A stretch of 64,000 nt of DNA from Neocallimastix lanati (nom. inval.) (lineage: Eukaryota > Neocallimastigomycota > Neocallimastigomycetes > Neocallimastigales > Neocallimastigaceae): positions 462,501 to 526,500 of the forward strand of contig JACVTC010000052.1 in NCBI GenBank assembly GCA_016946835.1, in the 5' to 3' direction. The notes under the pieces are model-generated. The model ran no database searches. It was not told the origin of the DNA and was given only the letters and a program-made list of their open reading frames with translations. Position numbers and translations under genes: made by a program. Below, in pieces: positions 24,242 through 38,791 of the stretch (the first letter of the stretch is position 1; the number at the start of each line of letters is the position of its first letter).

Positions 24242-25738
24242 ATGAATTATCTTGACATAATAAAAGATTTAATTAATAAAAAGGATTTATTTGAACTTCA
24301 TTCCTTTTTAGAATTTAATGGCATTGATATTAATTGTATTCTTTCTAAAGAAAAAGATACGTTAGATCCATTAACCTATGCTATTGAAACCCATTCCCCG
24401 GATGAAATGATTCGTTTTTTAATAGAAAAATATCATGATTTAAATTATGAAACTAGAAATGGTAAAATTCCAATCTTTTGTGCTGTCGAATCTCAAAATT
24501 TTAAAATATCCGATGAATTATTATTCGCTAGGCACCACCCTGCTAATATTAACTACATGAATGCACAAGATGAAAATATATTGGTCTATTTATTAAATCG
24601 AAACGCTTTAACGAAAAAAGCTTTACTCTATACCTTAAATCATGGGGTAAACGTTAATATGGAATGGAATAAAAGGAGTTCCGTCCTAACTCGAATCATT
24701 GATAGTCATAAGGATAATGTGGAGGCCATCATGAAGAAACTTTTTCATACCACTGTATTTACCAATAAATTTATTATTCAACTTTTAATCTTTGCTAAAT
24801 CAAGAACGTCCTTCACGCCACAACAATTTAAAAAATTATTGGATGAGGAGAAGGCGAAAATTCATATTACCAAAAGAACCTATAAATGTGTCATCGATAA
24901 CGGGTTAATTAACCTGCTTCAACTCCTCTTCAACCACGATATTCACTTTGACTTAAAAACAAAATCGTTTGATGAGCTCAATGGCTACGGTTTAATGTTG
25001 AGAGCCCTCCTCTTCAATCAATACGACATCTTAAACTATCTCATACAGTATGGCCTTAATAAAAATAAAATTTATAAAAATTTTTTCACCCCTTTAACCT
25101 TCGCTTCCTACACCCATATTGATAAAGTGAAATTTTTGGTGGAACGAGGCGCTGACCTCAACGTCATCGACGGTTACGGTCATACGCCCTTAATGATTGC
25201 CTCCGGTTACGGAAAAATGTCGATCGTCCAATACCTTGTCGAACAGGGTGCCGATATTCATAAAAAAAATGCAAAGGATTATACGGCCCTACTCCTCAGT
25301 TCGAAATACGGTCATTTTTCTATTGTACGATTCTTAGTGGAGAATGGAGCCAATCTTCAAGATAAAAATTATAAGGGGGATAATGCGCTCCATTTATGCA
25401 TGCGATATGGTAATCTGGACATCATAAAATATTTTATTGAAAATGGTATCGATAAGGATGGAAAGGATAATAAGGGCTATAACATTTTAATGTTAGCCGC
25501 CTATTACGGCTTTACGGAGATTGTTCAATACCTGCTAGGCCTGGGGATGGATTGGGAAGTAACCAATAGTGAGGGATTAAATACCTTAGATTTTGCAAGA
25601 AAGGGGGTCAATTCAGAAGTGGTGGACTATTTGGAAAACTATATTCAATCTTTAAAACAAAAAAAGGAAAAAGAAGAAGAAAAAAAAGAAGAAAAAGAGG
25701 AAGAAAAAGAGGAAGAAAAAGAGGAAGAAAAAATATGA
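24242..25738 (+). CDS. Ankyrin-repeat protein, single exon (498 aa)
   Basis: One uninterrupted frame from ATG to TGA. Residues 1-270 form a divergent helical region with weak ankyrin character (for example LTYAIETHSPDEMIRFLIEK), typical of expanded fungal ankyrin families. Residues of about 280-475 hold six clear ankyrin units with the TPLxxAxxxGxxxIVxxLVExGAD pattern, such as HTPLMIASGYGKMSIVQYLV. The C terminus (about 477-498) is a charged KEEEKKEEKE tail from GAA/AAA codons. There is no signal peptide or membrane segment, so it is probably cytosolic. Such proteins serve as protein-binding scaffolds; the partner is unknown. The coding region is clearly less AT-biased than its flanks, especially in the repeats. 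Confidence 0.9.
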   Translation: MNYLDIIKDLINKKDLFELHSFLEFNGIDINCILSKEKDTLDPLTYAIETHSPDEMIRFLIEKYHDLNYETRNGKIPIFCAVESQNFKISDELLFARHHPANINYMNAQDENILVYLLNRNALTKKALLYTLNHGVNVNMEWNKRSSVLTRIIDSHKDNVEAIMKKLFHTTVFTNKFIIQLLIFAKSRTSFTPQQFKKLLDEEKAKIHITKRTYKCVIDNGLINLLQLLFNHDIHFDLKTKSFDELNGYGLMLRALLFNQYDILNYLIQYGLNKNKIYKNFFTPLTFASYTHIDKVKFLVERGADLNVIDGYGHTPLMIASGYGKMSIVQYLVEQGADIHKKNAKDYTALLLSSKYGHFSIVRFLVENGANLQDKNYKGDNALHLCMRYGNLDIIKYFIENGIDKDGKDNKGYNILMLAAYYGFTEIVQYLLGLGMDWEVTNSEGLNTLDFARKGVNSEVVDYLENYIQSLKQKKEKEEEKKEEKEEEKEEEKEEEKI

Positions 25739-26136
25739 AGAAAAAAGATGAATAAATAAATATATAAATAAATAATAATTCAAAATACTGAGGAAAAAAA
25801 AAATTACTAATAATAGTCATTGTAATATATGATAGTATTAGATAAACTAAAATAAAAAAAAAACAATTTTTTTTTTTTTCAATATAAATAATTATATCTA
25901 TAATTATAAAGAATCTTATATACCAAAAATATCAATACATATCATGACCTATCATAAATATTATATAAAAAAAAATTTTTTTTTATTATATTATACCATA
26001 GGATACGTATTTTAATAGTATATATACCTTTTTTTATTAACATATTTTTTTTTTTTTTTTATATATAGTATATTCCATTTCATTCATAAATATTTTTAAG
26101 GCATAAAATTATACCAAAAAAACAAAAAAACTATCG

Positions 26137-26169
<33 letters not shown>

Positions 26170-26396
26170 ATAATATAATTATTATTATTATTATTATTAT
26201 TATTATGGTCACGTCAACGAAATATTTTTTAAATTAATCCCTTAAAATATAAAAAAAAATTTTATTTATTTAGTAACATAATAACATATTTAATATTATA
26301 TAATTATTTATTTTTTTTTTTTTTTTATTTTTTTTTATTTTTTTTTAATAAAATAGAAAAAAAATGATAATATTAATTACTACACAATATAAAAAA

Positions 26397-26432
<36 letters not shown>

Positions 26433-26940
26433 CAAAAAAAATCATTTTATTAATTTATATATAAAAATATATATAATATAAATAAAAATAAAAATATTAA
26501 TTTTCAAAAAAAAAAAAAAATTAATACAATATTAAAAATAATAAAATTAAAATAATAATAATAATAATAATAATAATTATAAAAAAAAAAATAAAATAGA
26601 TAAAATAAATTATACCCATAATTGTATAATATATATTTATATATTTATATAGTTCTTATAATAAAAATAAATTTTAAAAAATTTACAATTCAAAAATTTT
26701 AAAAATTCGAAAATTTTAAAATTCGAAATTTTAAAATGTAAAAATCTAAAAATTATATATATATATATATATATATATTTATAATAAATAAATAAACAAT
26801 AAAAAAAAAATAATAATAACAATAGAAAGTTTCAAAGTTAAAAAAAAAAAAAAAATAATAAGCAAAGAAAAAAAAATAATAAAAATGATAATGATAATGA
26901 TTATGATAATTAAATAAGTCAACTTGACTTGATACTTAGC

Positions 26941-26971
<31 letters not shown>

Positions 26972-27113
26972 ATTTTTCCTTAGTTTTTTTTTTCCTTAGT
27001 TTTTTTTTTTTTTTTTTCCTATTATTTTTTTCTTTTCTTATTATTTTTTTTTTTTTCTCTTAATTTTTTTTTTTTTTTTTACTTAATTTTTTTATTTATT
27101 TATTTATTTTATT
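25739..27113. other. AT-rich spacer between convergent genes
   Basis: Convergent 3' ends of the ankyrin and methyltransferase genes. It holds poly-T runs, ATT/AAT microsatellites (26178-26205, 26552-26575, 26941-26970) and a self-complementary AAAATTTT/TTCGAA block at 26676-26745. No gene seen. Confidence 0.55.
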
Positions 27114-27908
27114 TTATTTTTTAACTCTAAGTTCTGCTATGGCGGCAAAATGACGAATTCCAAATTCACCTTCGGGGGCTACCCTAAGCATTAAGTCCCA
27201 GTGTTCCCTGTTCCATTCGGCTAATTCCTTTTCATTGAGGGAGGCGCCAACCCCTCGACAGGCACGCATCCGTCCGTGCCATGATTCCCTTGTGAAAGGA
27301 ACGTCAAGGTCATATTCCTCATGATACACCACCTCAAAATATTCTTTTAACTCGTCCGCTATCGGAATGGGTTTTTTCGTTTCACCGGCACCTGACCAAT
27401 TGGGACTATATTTTAGGATGATGGCTTCACTGGCCCCAGCAATCTTATCTTCAAACGGTAACCATTCCATACATAAAATAATTAATTTTCCATTTTTTTT
27501 CAATAATTTGGCAAGTTTAGGAGCAATAACTTTATAATCAAAATACCAAAAACATTGACAGGCGGTCACCGCATCAAACGAATTCTCTGGAAAATTTAAG
27601 GCTTCCGCTGAACTCGTTAAAAATTCAATATCCATATTTGCTTTTTGAGCTAAAATTTTGGCTTGTTCAATTTGATTCTCCGATATATCGGTACCTATCC
27701 ATTTAGCTCCATATTTATACATATTCAGGGGTAAAACACCTGTCCCTGTTCCTATATCTAAAACAGTTTGTCCTTCAACCCCTACATTTCTTTCAACGAT
27801 TTTTTCATAAAATATTGGAGGATAGATATCACGAAATTTAGCATAGTCTTCTGACGTTTTACCCCAATTAAATGCTTTTCCTTTATCAATTCTTTTATCA
27901 CTAATCAT
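27114..27908 (-). CDS. Class I SAM-dependent methyltransferase (264 aa)
   Basis: A single uninterrupted exon. Motif I is VLDIGTGTGVLPL (residues 49-61), the acidic end of beta-2 is IGTD (71-74), followed by the SSAEALNFPENSFDAVTACQCFWYF stretch, which is the motif II/III region of type 11 methyltransferases. A full Rossmann core is present and the length is normal for the family. The N-terminal KGKAFNWGKTSEDYAKFRDIYP resembles small methyltransferases common in Firmicutes as I recall them. It would transfer a methyl group from SAM to a small molecule; the substrate is unknown. No introns, a distinctly bacterial look and less AT bias suggest horizontal acquisition, which is known to be frequent in gut fungi; this is an inference. 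The start is the first ATG; two upstream stops are close. Confidence 0.9.
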   Translation of the reverse strand: MISDKRIDKGKAFNWGKTSEDYAKFRDIYPPIFYEKIVERNVGVEGQTVLDIGTGTGVLPLNMYKYGAKWIGTDISENQIEQAKILAQKANMDIEFLTSSAEALNFPENSFDAVTACQCFWYFDYKVIAPKLAKLLKKNGKLIILCMEWLPFEDKIAGASEAIILKYSPNWSGAGETKKPIPIADELKEYFEVVYHEEYDLDVPFTRESWHGRMRACRGVGASLNEKELAEWNREHWDLMLRVAPEGEFGIRHFAAIAELRVKK

Positions 27909-28302
27909 ATTACTAATAATAATAATAAAAAAATAAATAAATAAATTAAAATAAATTAAAATGAATTATAAAAAAAAAAAAAAAATAAATAAATAAATAT
28001 AAAAATAAATAAAAATAAAGATAAAATATTATTGAGATATTTAAAGAATTTATTTAATTAAACCAAAAATAAAATAAAATAAAATAAAATAGAATAAAAA
28101 AAGTAATTAAAAAAAAAAAAAGAATAAAAAGAATAAAAAGAATTATAATAATAATTTATTAAATTAAATAATTATATTGAATCGTTCCTTAATATATTCT
28201 TATCTAATAAATTTAATCACTATAAATATTGACTATTTACACTAGAATAAAAATAAAATAAATATTTATTACTATTATGACTATTATTACTAATAATTAA
28301 AA

Positions 28303-28347
<45 letters not shown>

Positions 28348-29305
28348 CAATGAATTAATTATTAAATATTAAAAATATTACAAATATTAAAAAATGTATT
28401 ATACATTAAATATTAAATAGTATGACCAATATAATATTTTGTTATATTAAATAATATAAATATTATACACTTTGAGAGAATGAATGGAAGAATAAGTCAC
28501 TGAATTTAAAAAAGTTTTTTAAAGAATTATTTTTTAAAAGATTGTTATTTTTTTTTATTTTTTTTATTTTTTTATTTTCCTTTTTTTTATTTTAAATTAA
28601 ATTATTATTATATTATATATATAAAAGTTTAAATAATTTCTATTGAAATTGTATATATAAAATTAAAAGAGGTTTATTGTTAATATTTATATTTTTGTGA
28701 TTCAGTTAAAAAAATAAAAATAATAATAAATAAATAAATATATAAATAAATAAATAATTTTTAAGGTAACCACAATTTTTTGGTTTAAAATCTTTTTTTT
28801 TTTTTTTTACTTTTTAATTATTATTATAAAGTTCATCAATAAATTTTAATCGATTTTAATTAATTAATTAATAATATTAATTAAAAATATTTAAAAAAAA
28901 ATTTTTTTTTTTAATATAAAATAAAATAAAGTTAAATGAAAATAAAAAATAAAAAAATTCATCCATTTATTTTTAATTCAACCAAAGTTGTTTTCTTTTT
29001 TTTTTTTTTTAATGCCATATTTCATACACTATTTTCTCTTTTTTTTTTATTATAATTATTTAATAATTTATTTATTTATTTATTTATTTTCTTTTCTTTT
29101 CTTTCTTTCCATTTTACCATTTTATATTTATATATAAAGTTTTAATTTAAATTTATATATATATAAAATTATTATATATAATCTTTTTTTTCTATTACCT
29201 CTAATATATAATAGTATATATTAGAATAAACTAATAAATTAAAGAAATGAATTTTTAATCATCTGTACCATAATATTCATTGTCGGATATTTATATATAT
29301 CAAGA

Positions 29306-29352
<47 letters not shown>

Positions 29353-29636
29353 TGTTATATTATTTATAAATATTTAATAAAATAAGAGAATAGAATACTT
29401 CAAAATAAAGTAAATTTATTAATTTTTATTAATAATAATAATAATAATAATAATTTTTTATAAGTTTAATTGGTAAAGAATAAAAAAAAATATATATATA
29501 TTATATTTTATTTATTATATATATATATATATATAAATTATTTTATAAAAAAATTTAAACTTATTATTATAAATATCTTTATAATAATAATAGTTGAAAC
29601 TTTTTTCTATATAAAAATTTTTTTAAATAAATTGTA

Positions 29637-29672
<36 letters not shown>

Positions 29673-30661
29673 GTTTTTTTTTTTTTTAACATATTTATTG
29701 TGTTTAACAAGATACTGTATTTTTTTTTTTAGTACTAAAAATATTTGTATAATACGTTCAAGCAATAATATTTATACTTTTTTTTTTTTTTTTTTAATAT
29801 TTCTATATTTTTTTATAGTATTTTAATTTTTTTAACTATTTTTCTTTTTAAAAAAAAAAATAGTTAAAAAAAAAAAAAGAAAGAAATCATTATATATACA
29901 TTCTACCACCTATCTATAATCTTAGAACTACGAAGCATCTAGACGATAGAGTTGTGAATCGTGGTTGATATGATCAACTTTGGAAAAAAAAAATTGTTTT
30001 TTAAAAAATTTTTTTTTTATTTAATCATAATTTTATTTATTATTTATATGTATTTTTTTTTATCAAATTTAAAAATACCAATTGTTATTAAAAAATATAT
30101 ATATATATATATAATAAATGTTTTTAGTAAAACCAATTTTTTTAATTTTTTTTTTTTTTGATCTATTCTCGTGTTTGTTTGTTTAAGAATTTTTTATTTA
30201 GTAAATATATTTAAAGATTAAAAGTTTTATCCATCGACTTACAGTAATAATAACTACAAAATAGAGAGTAATAATAAAATAATAGAGTGATAATAAAATA
30301 ATAGAGTAATAATAAAATTTATATATATATATATATATATTATTATTATTATTATATATATATAATTCTTAAAACAACAAAGGTGCTAACATAATCCATT
30401 AAGGGTATTTATGATTAAACTTTATAAAAACAAAATATAAATCAAGATTAATTACTATAGAGGATACACTAAGTATATGAAAATGACTATAAAAAAAAAA
30501 AAAAAAAAAATTAATTAATGAATTAATTAAAGATGAAGAGTTATTTGATGTCACTTATAACAATAGATTCAGATCTAACATCTGCAGTTAAGAGTCTACT
30601 ATATTTGGAAAAAAAAATCTGCTCGTGACCAGACATAATATTTTGCCATCAATAAACTAGT

Positions 30662-30693
<32 letters not shown>

Positions 30694-31004
30694 CAAGAGT
30701 CATAAATGAAAGATTGGAGGAAAATGTTGGTATAGATTTTTTTCCGATAACTTTATAGAGGGACTTAATATTATAGAATATTCTTTAATGAAAAAAAAAA
30801 AAAAAAAAAAAAAAGGATAAAAAAAAAAATTTTTTTACCATAAGATTCAAAAAAAATAAAAAAAAAAAAAAAATTTACCACAAAATTCAAAAAAAAAAAA
30901 AAATAAAAATAAAAAAAAAGGAATAATTAGAAGGGGGAATAAGAAATAATAAATGCATTAACTATATAAAAAAAAAAAGTAAAAAAAAAAAAATTATAAA
31001 TCAA
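27909..31004. other. Long AT-rich intergenic region with minor remnants
   Basis: Mostly simple sequence: an (AAT)n tract at 28306-28345, (TA)n tracts at 29315-29343 and 30318-30360, poly-A/T runs, and an inverted repeat around 29834-29870 (ttaactattttt / aaaatagttaa). Two less biased patches, 29900-29980 and 30525-30760, contain short coding-like stretches broken by stops. I could not assign them to a family. Confidence 0.5.
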
Positions 31005-33790
<2,786 letters not shown>

Positions 33791-33869
33791 ATATATACTA
33801 ATATACATAATTAGGACGAATTTTTAAATTTTTATATTTAATGCATTTTAATTTATTTTTAAGACCTTT

Positions 33870-34640
33870 TTTTATATACATTCTGAAGTGCTTATGTATT
33901 CAGCTTCTGCTGTTGACGTAGCTACGATTGTTTTTTTTTTTTTTTTTTTTTTTTTAGAAGTTTAACTAATAGGATTTTTACCCATTAGAATCATATGTCC
34001 TAAAGTTGATTTTCTTTCTCTGATGTCTCCAGAAAAATCTGAATCAATGTAACGGATAATTTCGCCTTTACCATCATAACATATTTTGAAGTTTTTTTGT
34101 GTTACTTAAAATATTTTAATATATTAATATTATTATCCAATATGTAATAGTACAATTTTCTAAATTTCTTGCAACTTTATGTACTGCAAAAGAAATGTCA
34201 GGTTTAGTACATTTGGATAAATAAATTAACATGCCTATGGCACTTTTGTAAAAGGTTCTATTAAATGATTTATTATTCTCACTTTTGATATTTTAACCTA
34301 CACATTGGTGTACCTTTTTTTTTTTTTTTTTTTTTTTATATTTCTTAAATTTTAAAATTTTCTAAAATTTTATTAATATAATATTACTAGGAAGTTATAT
34401 ATTTATTGTCGGTATTCTTTACTTCAATTTCAAGAATATAATTTATTTGTTCAGATATTGGTATTTTAAAAATTTTCTTTATTATCCCAATTTTTTTTTT
34501 TCGTCTCCTTATTTACACCTGTTATAACCATATCATCTACATATAGACTTATCAAAACTAATATCTCTTCTTTTTTTATTTTTCTTAATGAAAATACAAT
34601 TTTTTGTGTTATCAATTGGATATATCTTTTTTTAATTAAA
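33870..34640 (-). mobile_element. 3' fragment of a second copia element (RT and RNase H)
   Basis: The minus strand codes LYVDDMVITG (about 34515-34545, catalytic YVDD intact), LAKCTKPDISFAVHKVARN-type sequence (34150-34230), the RNase H SDFSGDIRERKSTLGHMILMGKNP region (33975-34060) and the TIVATSTAEAEYISTS box (33890-33932). Poly-T insertions and frame changes break it. It resembles the intact element at 38526-43745 more than its neighbour does, and its 5' two thirds are missing. It abuts the 5' end of the other decayed element. Confidence 0.75.
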
Positions 34641-34679
34641 TAAATATATTTTTACAATTAAATGTTATTAAATAACTAT

Positions 34680-34724
<45 letters not shown>

Positions 34725-34754
34725 CTTTTTTCAATATTTTAACATCATCGTCAT

Positions 34755-34801
<47 letters not shown>

Positions 34802-35248
34802 TTCATCAAATACTTTGTTTATTAAAGATATTAAATATAATAAAATATAATAAAATAAATAAAAAAAATTTTTTTTTTCAAATATTTAATACGAATAAAT
34901 ATAATAAATTATTATTTTTCTTATTTTTTTTTTTTTTTTATAATAAAAAAAGTTGTTTCAATAATTTTTTCCACTTATGAACAATATTTTATTAAATTAT
35001 ATACAAAAAAATATATAATAATAAATATTATTTTGTTTTTGATTTTTTATTTATGTTAACACTTTTTATTACAATTTCATCTATAGTCTTTAGATTATTT
35101 ATTTTATTTATTAATAATTTTAATTATTAAAAATAGATTTTATGTGAGCAAATAATAAAGAATAAAAAAAAAAAAAAAATCTATCAAATAATTCAGGATT
35201 TAAAATATTTAAAATAATAAGTTTAAACAATAAAGATAATATAATTTA

Positions 35249-35283
<35 letters not shown>

Positions 35284-35657
35284 TAAATTTTATTAAAGTT
35301 TTTTTGTAATAATTAAAAATATATATAATGTGATATAGTAATAATAAAAAAAAAAAATAATAATTGATAATATTATATTTAAATTTCATATTAAAAATTT
35401 TATAGTATTGAAAATAGTACATATTTTTTTTTTTTTTTTTTTTTATAATATAAAATACTAAAAAAAAAAAAAAAAAAAAAATAAATAAATAAATAGTATT
35501 ATTATTAATACAATAAAACTTAAAATATAAAATTCTTTTTTTTTTTTTTTTTTTTATATATATATATATATATAATAGTTTTATAAATTACTCTATATAT
35601 ATAATATAACAAAGTAACTTATGAGAAGATGAGAAGAGACTATTATATAATATTGAT
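34641..35657. other. AT-rich spacer
   Basis: Poly-T tracts (34758-34796, 35251-35281, 35424-35444), an (AAT)n tract at 34685-34721 and (TA)n. No gene seen. Includes the 3' flank of the Gln-rich gene. Confidence 0.55.
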
Positions 35658-35981
35658 TTATCTATTATTATTTTGATTAAATAAAATTTTTTTGTTGAAA
35701 TAATTTGAATTTGTTTTATTTAAATAATTAGATTGCGAAGCTAATTTGAAGACATTTTCAATATTAGGATATAAAGTTAAATTATTATTGTATAATAAAT
35801 TTGGTGAAATATGTTGTAATGGAAATCTTAATAAACTAGTATTAACATTTACTTGATTATAACTCATTAAAGGATTATTTTTAGGATTAGCTAAATTAGA
35901 TAAATTTCTTAATACAAGTTGAACATCAACTAGAGGTGATGGTTTTTGTTGAACTAAACCTAATAAACTGCTTAATACTAG

Positions 35982-36014
<33 letters not shown>

Positions 36015-36212
36015 TTGTTTTTGTTGTTGTTGTTGTTGTTGTTGTTTTTGTTGTAGTTGTTGTAGTTGTTGTTGTTTTTGTTGTTTTTGTTTTTGTTGTT
36101 GTTGTTGTTGTTGTTGTTTTTGTTGTAGTTGTTGTAGTTGTTGTTGTTTTTGTTTTTGTTGTTTTTGTTGTTGTTGTTGTTGTAGTTGTTGTAGTTGTTG
36201 TAGTTGTTGTAG

Positions 36213-36245
<33 letters not shown>

Positions 36246-36296
36246 TTGTTGTTTTTGTTTTTGTTTTTGTTGTTGTTGTTGTTGTTGTAGTTGTAG

Positions 36297-36341
<45 letters not shown>

Positions 36342-36412
36342 TTGTTGTAGTTGTTGTAGTTGTTGTAGTTGTTGTAGTTGTTGTAGTTGTTGTAGTTGTT
36401 GTAGTTGTTGTA

Positions 36413-36443
<31 letters not shown>

Positions 36444-36488
36444 TTGTTGTAGTTGTTGTAGTTGTTGTTGTTTTTGTTTTTGTTGTTT

Positions 36489-36528
<40 letters not shown>

Positions 36529-37919
36529 AGTTGTTGTAGTTGTTGTAGTTGTTGTAGTTGTTGTAGTTGTTGTAGTTGTTGTAGTTGTTGTAGTTGTTGT
36601 AGTTGTTGTAGTTGTTGTAGTTGTTGTAGTTGTTGTAGTTGTTGTAGTTGTTGTTGTTGTTGTAGTTGTTGTTGTAGTTGTTGTTGTTGTTGTTGTTGTT
36701 TTTGTTGTTTTTGTTGTTGTTGTTTTTGTTTTTGTTGTTTTTGTTTTTGTTGTTTTTGTTGTTGTTGTAGTTGTTGTTGTTGTAGTTGTTGTTGTTTTAG
36801 TTGTTGTTGTAGTTGTTGTTGTTTTAGTTGTTGTTGTAGTTGTTGTTGTTGTTGTTGAGCCAAATAATAAGGTTTTTCATAATTATTATTATTGCTTTTT
36901 TTACTTTTTTTAGCAGGATTATCACTTTCTAAAACATTTGGACATTCATTGTTTTTTCTTTTATTAGATTTATTTTTTTTAATGATTATTTCTTTTTTAT
37001 TATTAATTTCTTTCTTTAAATGTTTCTCATTTTTAAGTGAAATATTAGAAGAAAGACTATTCTTGACATTTTCATTATTTTCAGTTACTTTTTCAAGTTC
37101 TAAATTAAGTTCAACTTTTGATTTAAAATCATTTCCTTCATAAATAGAGTTAGAATAATAATATAGTTCACATTTAGCTATCTCATTTTTTTGAACTTTT
37201 TTAACTTTTTGAACTTCTTTAACTTTTTTATATAATTTATAAATATAGCTTTTTTTACCGTTATCTCTAATAAATGTCTCTTTCTTAGTCATAGTTGTAA
37301 ATTGCTTTGATCTGTAATACGTAATATTATTTTCATTAACTGTAATAATAACAATTTGAAAAATCCAATACCAACTATCAATCTTTAAACTATTTTTTGG
37401 TAAATCAATTATTAATTTATTATTTTTGATATTATGAATATTTTCATAACATTCAATAAAATAATTTTCTAAAATAAAATTTTGTTTATTTAATTCTTGT
37501 TTATTTAATTTATCATAAATTTTTTCTAAATTAATATCTGATTTAGAATACCCTCTTGCTTTTATAATAAATAATCTACTATTTTCATTAATTTCTTTAT
37601 TATTTATTTCTATACTTATTGTTATAGGAATTGTAAGTGAATTACTATATTTTCCTTCATTATAAAAAACTTTAATTATATTTCCAACTAAATTATTGTT
37701 ATTAATATTTTTATCTTTTATAATTTCACTAACAACACTTTTAATGTTTTTTATGTATTTATTACCTTTATTTTTTAATTTGACATCTAATATAATTTTA
37801 AAAAGTAAAGAAGAACTTTTAAAACTTAACTTATCTTGATGATAAATAAAATAATAAATAAAGTTTTCAAAGTCAGTTTTGTTAATTAAAACTGTATTAT
37901 CGTTGTTTTGTTGATTCAT
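35658..37919 (-). CDS. Glutamine-rich protein of unknown function (753 aa)
   Basis: One open minus-strand frame from ATG to TAG-type end. Residues 1-250 form a globular-looking, Asn/Ile/Lys-rich domain with strands such as LTIPITISIEINNK and WYWIFQIVIITVN; I do not recognise it. Residues of about 285-345 are basic (KKEIIIKKNKSNKRKNN, a possible nuclear signal). Residues of about 350-645 are an almost pure Gln tract broken by Leu and Lys in a QQL or QQK rhythm. The tail (about 650-753) is Asn/Leu-rich. Gln in the tract is written CAA throughout and Leu as CTA, as far as I can see, so the DNA is a degenerate CAA/CTA repeat and its length is probably unstable. Gln-rich tracts plus a basic patch suggest a transcription or RNA-binding regulator, but that is a guess. 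Confidence 0.7.
35975..36858. repeat. CAA/CTA trinucleotide repeat tract inside the Gln-rich gene
   Basis: On the plus strand this is (TTG)n with regular TAG and TTT interruptions giving QQL and QQK patterns. Near-identical sub-blocks recur (for example 36040-36140 and 36440-36500), showing internal duplication by slippage or unequal exchange. The plus-strand open frame here (Val-rich) is only a shadow. Confidence 0.9.
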
Positions 37920-38094
37920 TCTTAAAAAACTATAATATATTTTAATAAATATTAATTTTAATTTAAATAATATTTTACTTATTAAAAAAAAAAAAAAAAA
38001 GAAGTAAAAGTTCTATTTATTATATACTAAAAAAAAATAAAACTTTATTTAAAACTATTAAATTTGAAAATTTGGTGAATTTTAAAAAAAAAAA

Positions 38095-38500
38095 AAAAAT
38101 TTTAACCAGACATAAGCTTATTGGTTAAAAAACTAAGATAGTGGAACATAAATTTCATCATTTTATCATTTTATATAAGCATCAATTAAAAGCTTTTGAT
38201 TTAATATATAAACAAATATATTATATTATATTAGAAAATATGATTAAATTTAAAAAAAAAATTTTTTTTTTCTTTTTAAAAAGATTTTTTAAACAGGCAT
38301 AAGCTTTATTGGTTAATTAAGTTTAAACTTCATCAGTTTATCGGTTTACATAAACTTTAATTAAAAGCTTTGATTTAATATAAAAAACAAATATTATATT
38401 ATATTCGAAAATATAAGTATATTGAAAAAAAAAAAATATAAGACCAGACATAAGCTTATTGGTTAATTAAGTTAGTGGACAATAAACTTCATCAGTTCAG
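38095..38500 (-). promoter_or_regulatory. Three CCAAT-containing repeats upstream of the Gln-rich gene
   Basis: A unit with the core TTAACCAATAAGCTTATG (minus strand) occurs three times: CCAAT boxes at 38124-38120, 38312-38308 and 38462-38458. Each is followed by further shared blocks (cttcatca, attaaaagcttt-gatttaatat, attatattatatt). Units are about 150-190 bp and 60-90 percent alike by eye. They lie 200-540 bp upstream of the Gln-rich gene's ATG on its own strand, which is where CCAAT boxes act. The third unit runs into the ATT microsatellite that holds the copia element. Confidence 0.55.
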
Positions 38501-38525
38501 CTATTATTATTATTATTATTATTAT

Positions 38526-38769
38526 TAATAAAAGTTTGTTTTATTATTTAATTATTTATTTATTTTATTTATTTATTTATAAGATTTTATAAATAGGTAA
38601 TTACGAATGTTTAACTTTGTTATTTTACATGTATTTATATCTTTTGTGGCTTGATTCTAGACTTAATACTTAATTTAATGTTATATTAAATTTAACTATT
38701 TTATATTACATTTATATCTATTAGTTTATATTTAATTTATTATTATTAAAGTAAACTTAAATCTTAATA
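38526..38769 (-). repeat. 3' LTR of the copia element, 244 bp
   Basis: Same length and, reading by eye, the same sequence as 43502-43745. Ends are TATTAAG...TTTTATTA on the minus strand rather than the canonical TG...CA. Confidence 0.9.
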
Positions 38770-38778
38770 CTCCCCCGC
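38770..38778 (-). promoter_or_regulatory. Polypurine tract, gcgggggag
   Basis: Directly 5' of the 3' LTR on the element's strand; the expected plus-strand primer. It is conspicuously G-rich in this AT-rich genome. Confidence 0.8.
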
Positions 38779-38791
38779 AAATATAATTTTA

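Noticed and set aside
29900-29980. Possible tRNA-like fold near ttagaactacgaagcatctag
   Set aside because: No A or B box at the right spacing and no complete cloverleaf can be drawn.
30525-30760. Possible BTB-type domain remnant (FDVTYNNRFRSN, LLVTRHNILPS)
   Set aside because: The resemblance is weak, stops interrupt it and the order of pieces is uncertain, so it was not listed as a gene.
35936-36913. Val-rich 325-codon plus-strand frame
   Set aside because: Antisense shadow of the CAA repeat in the Gln-rich gene.
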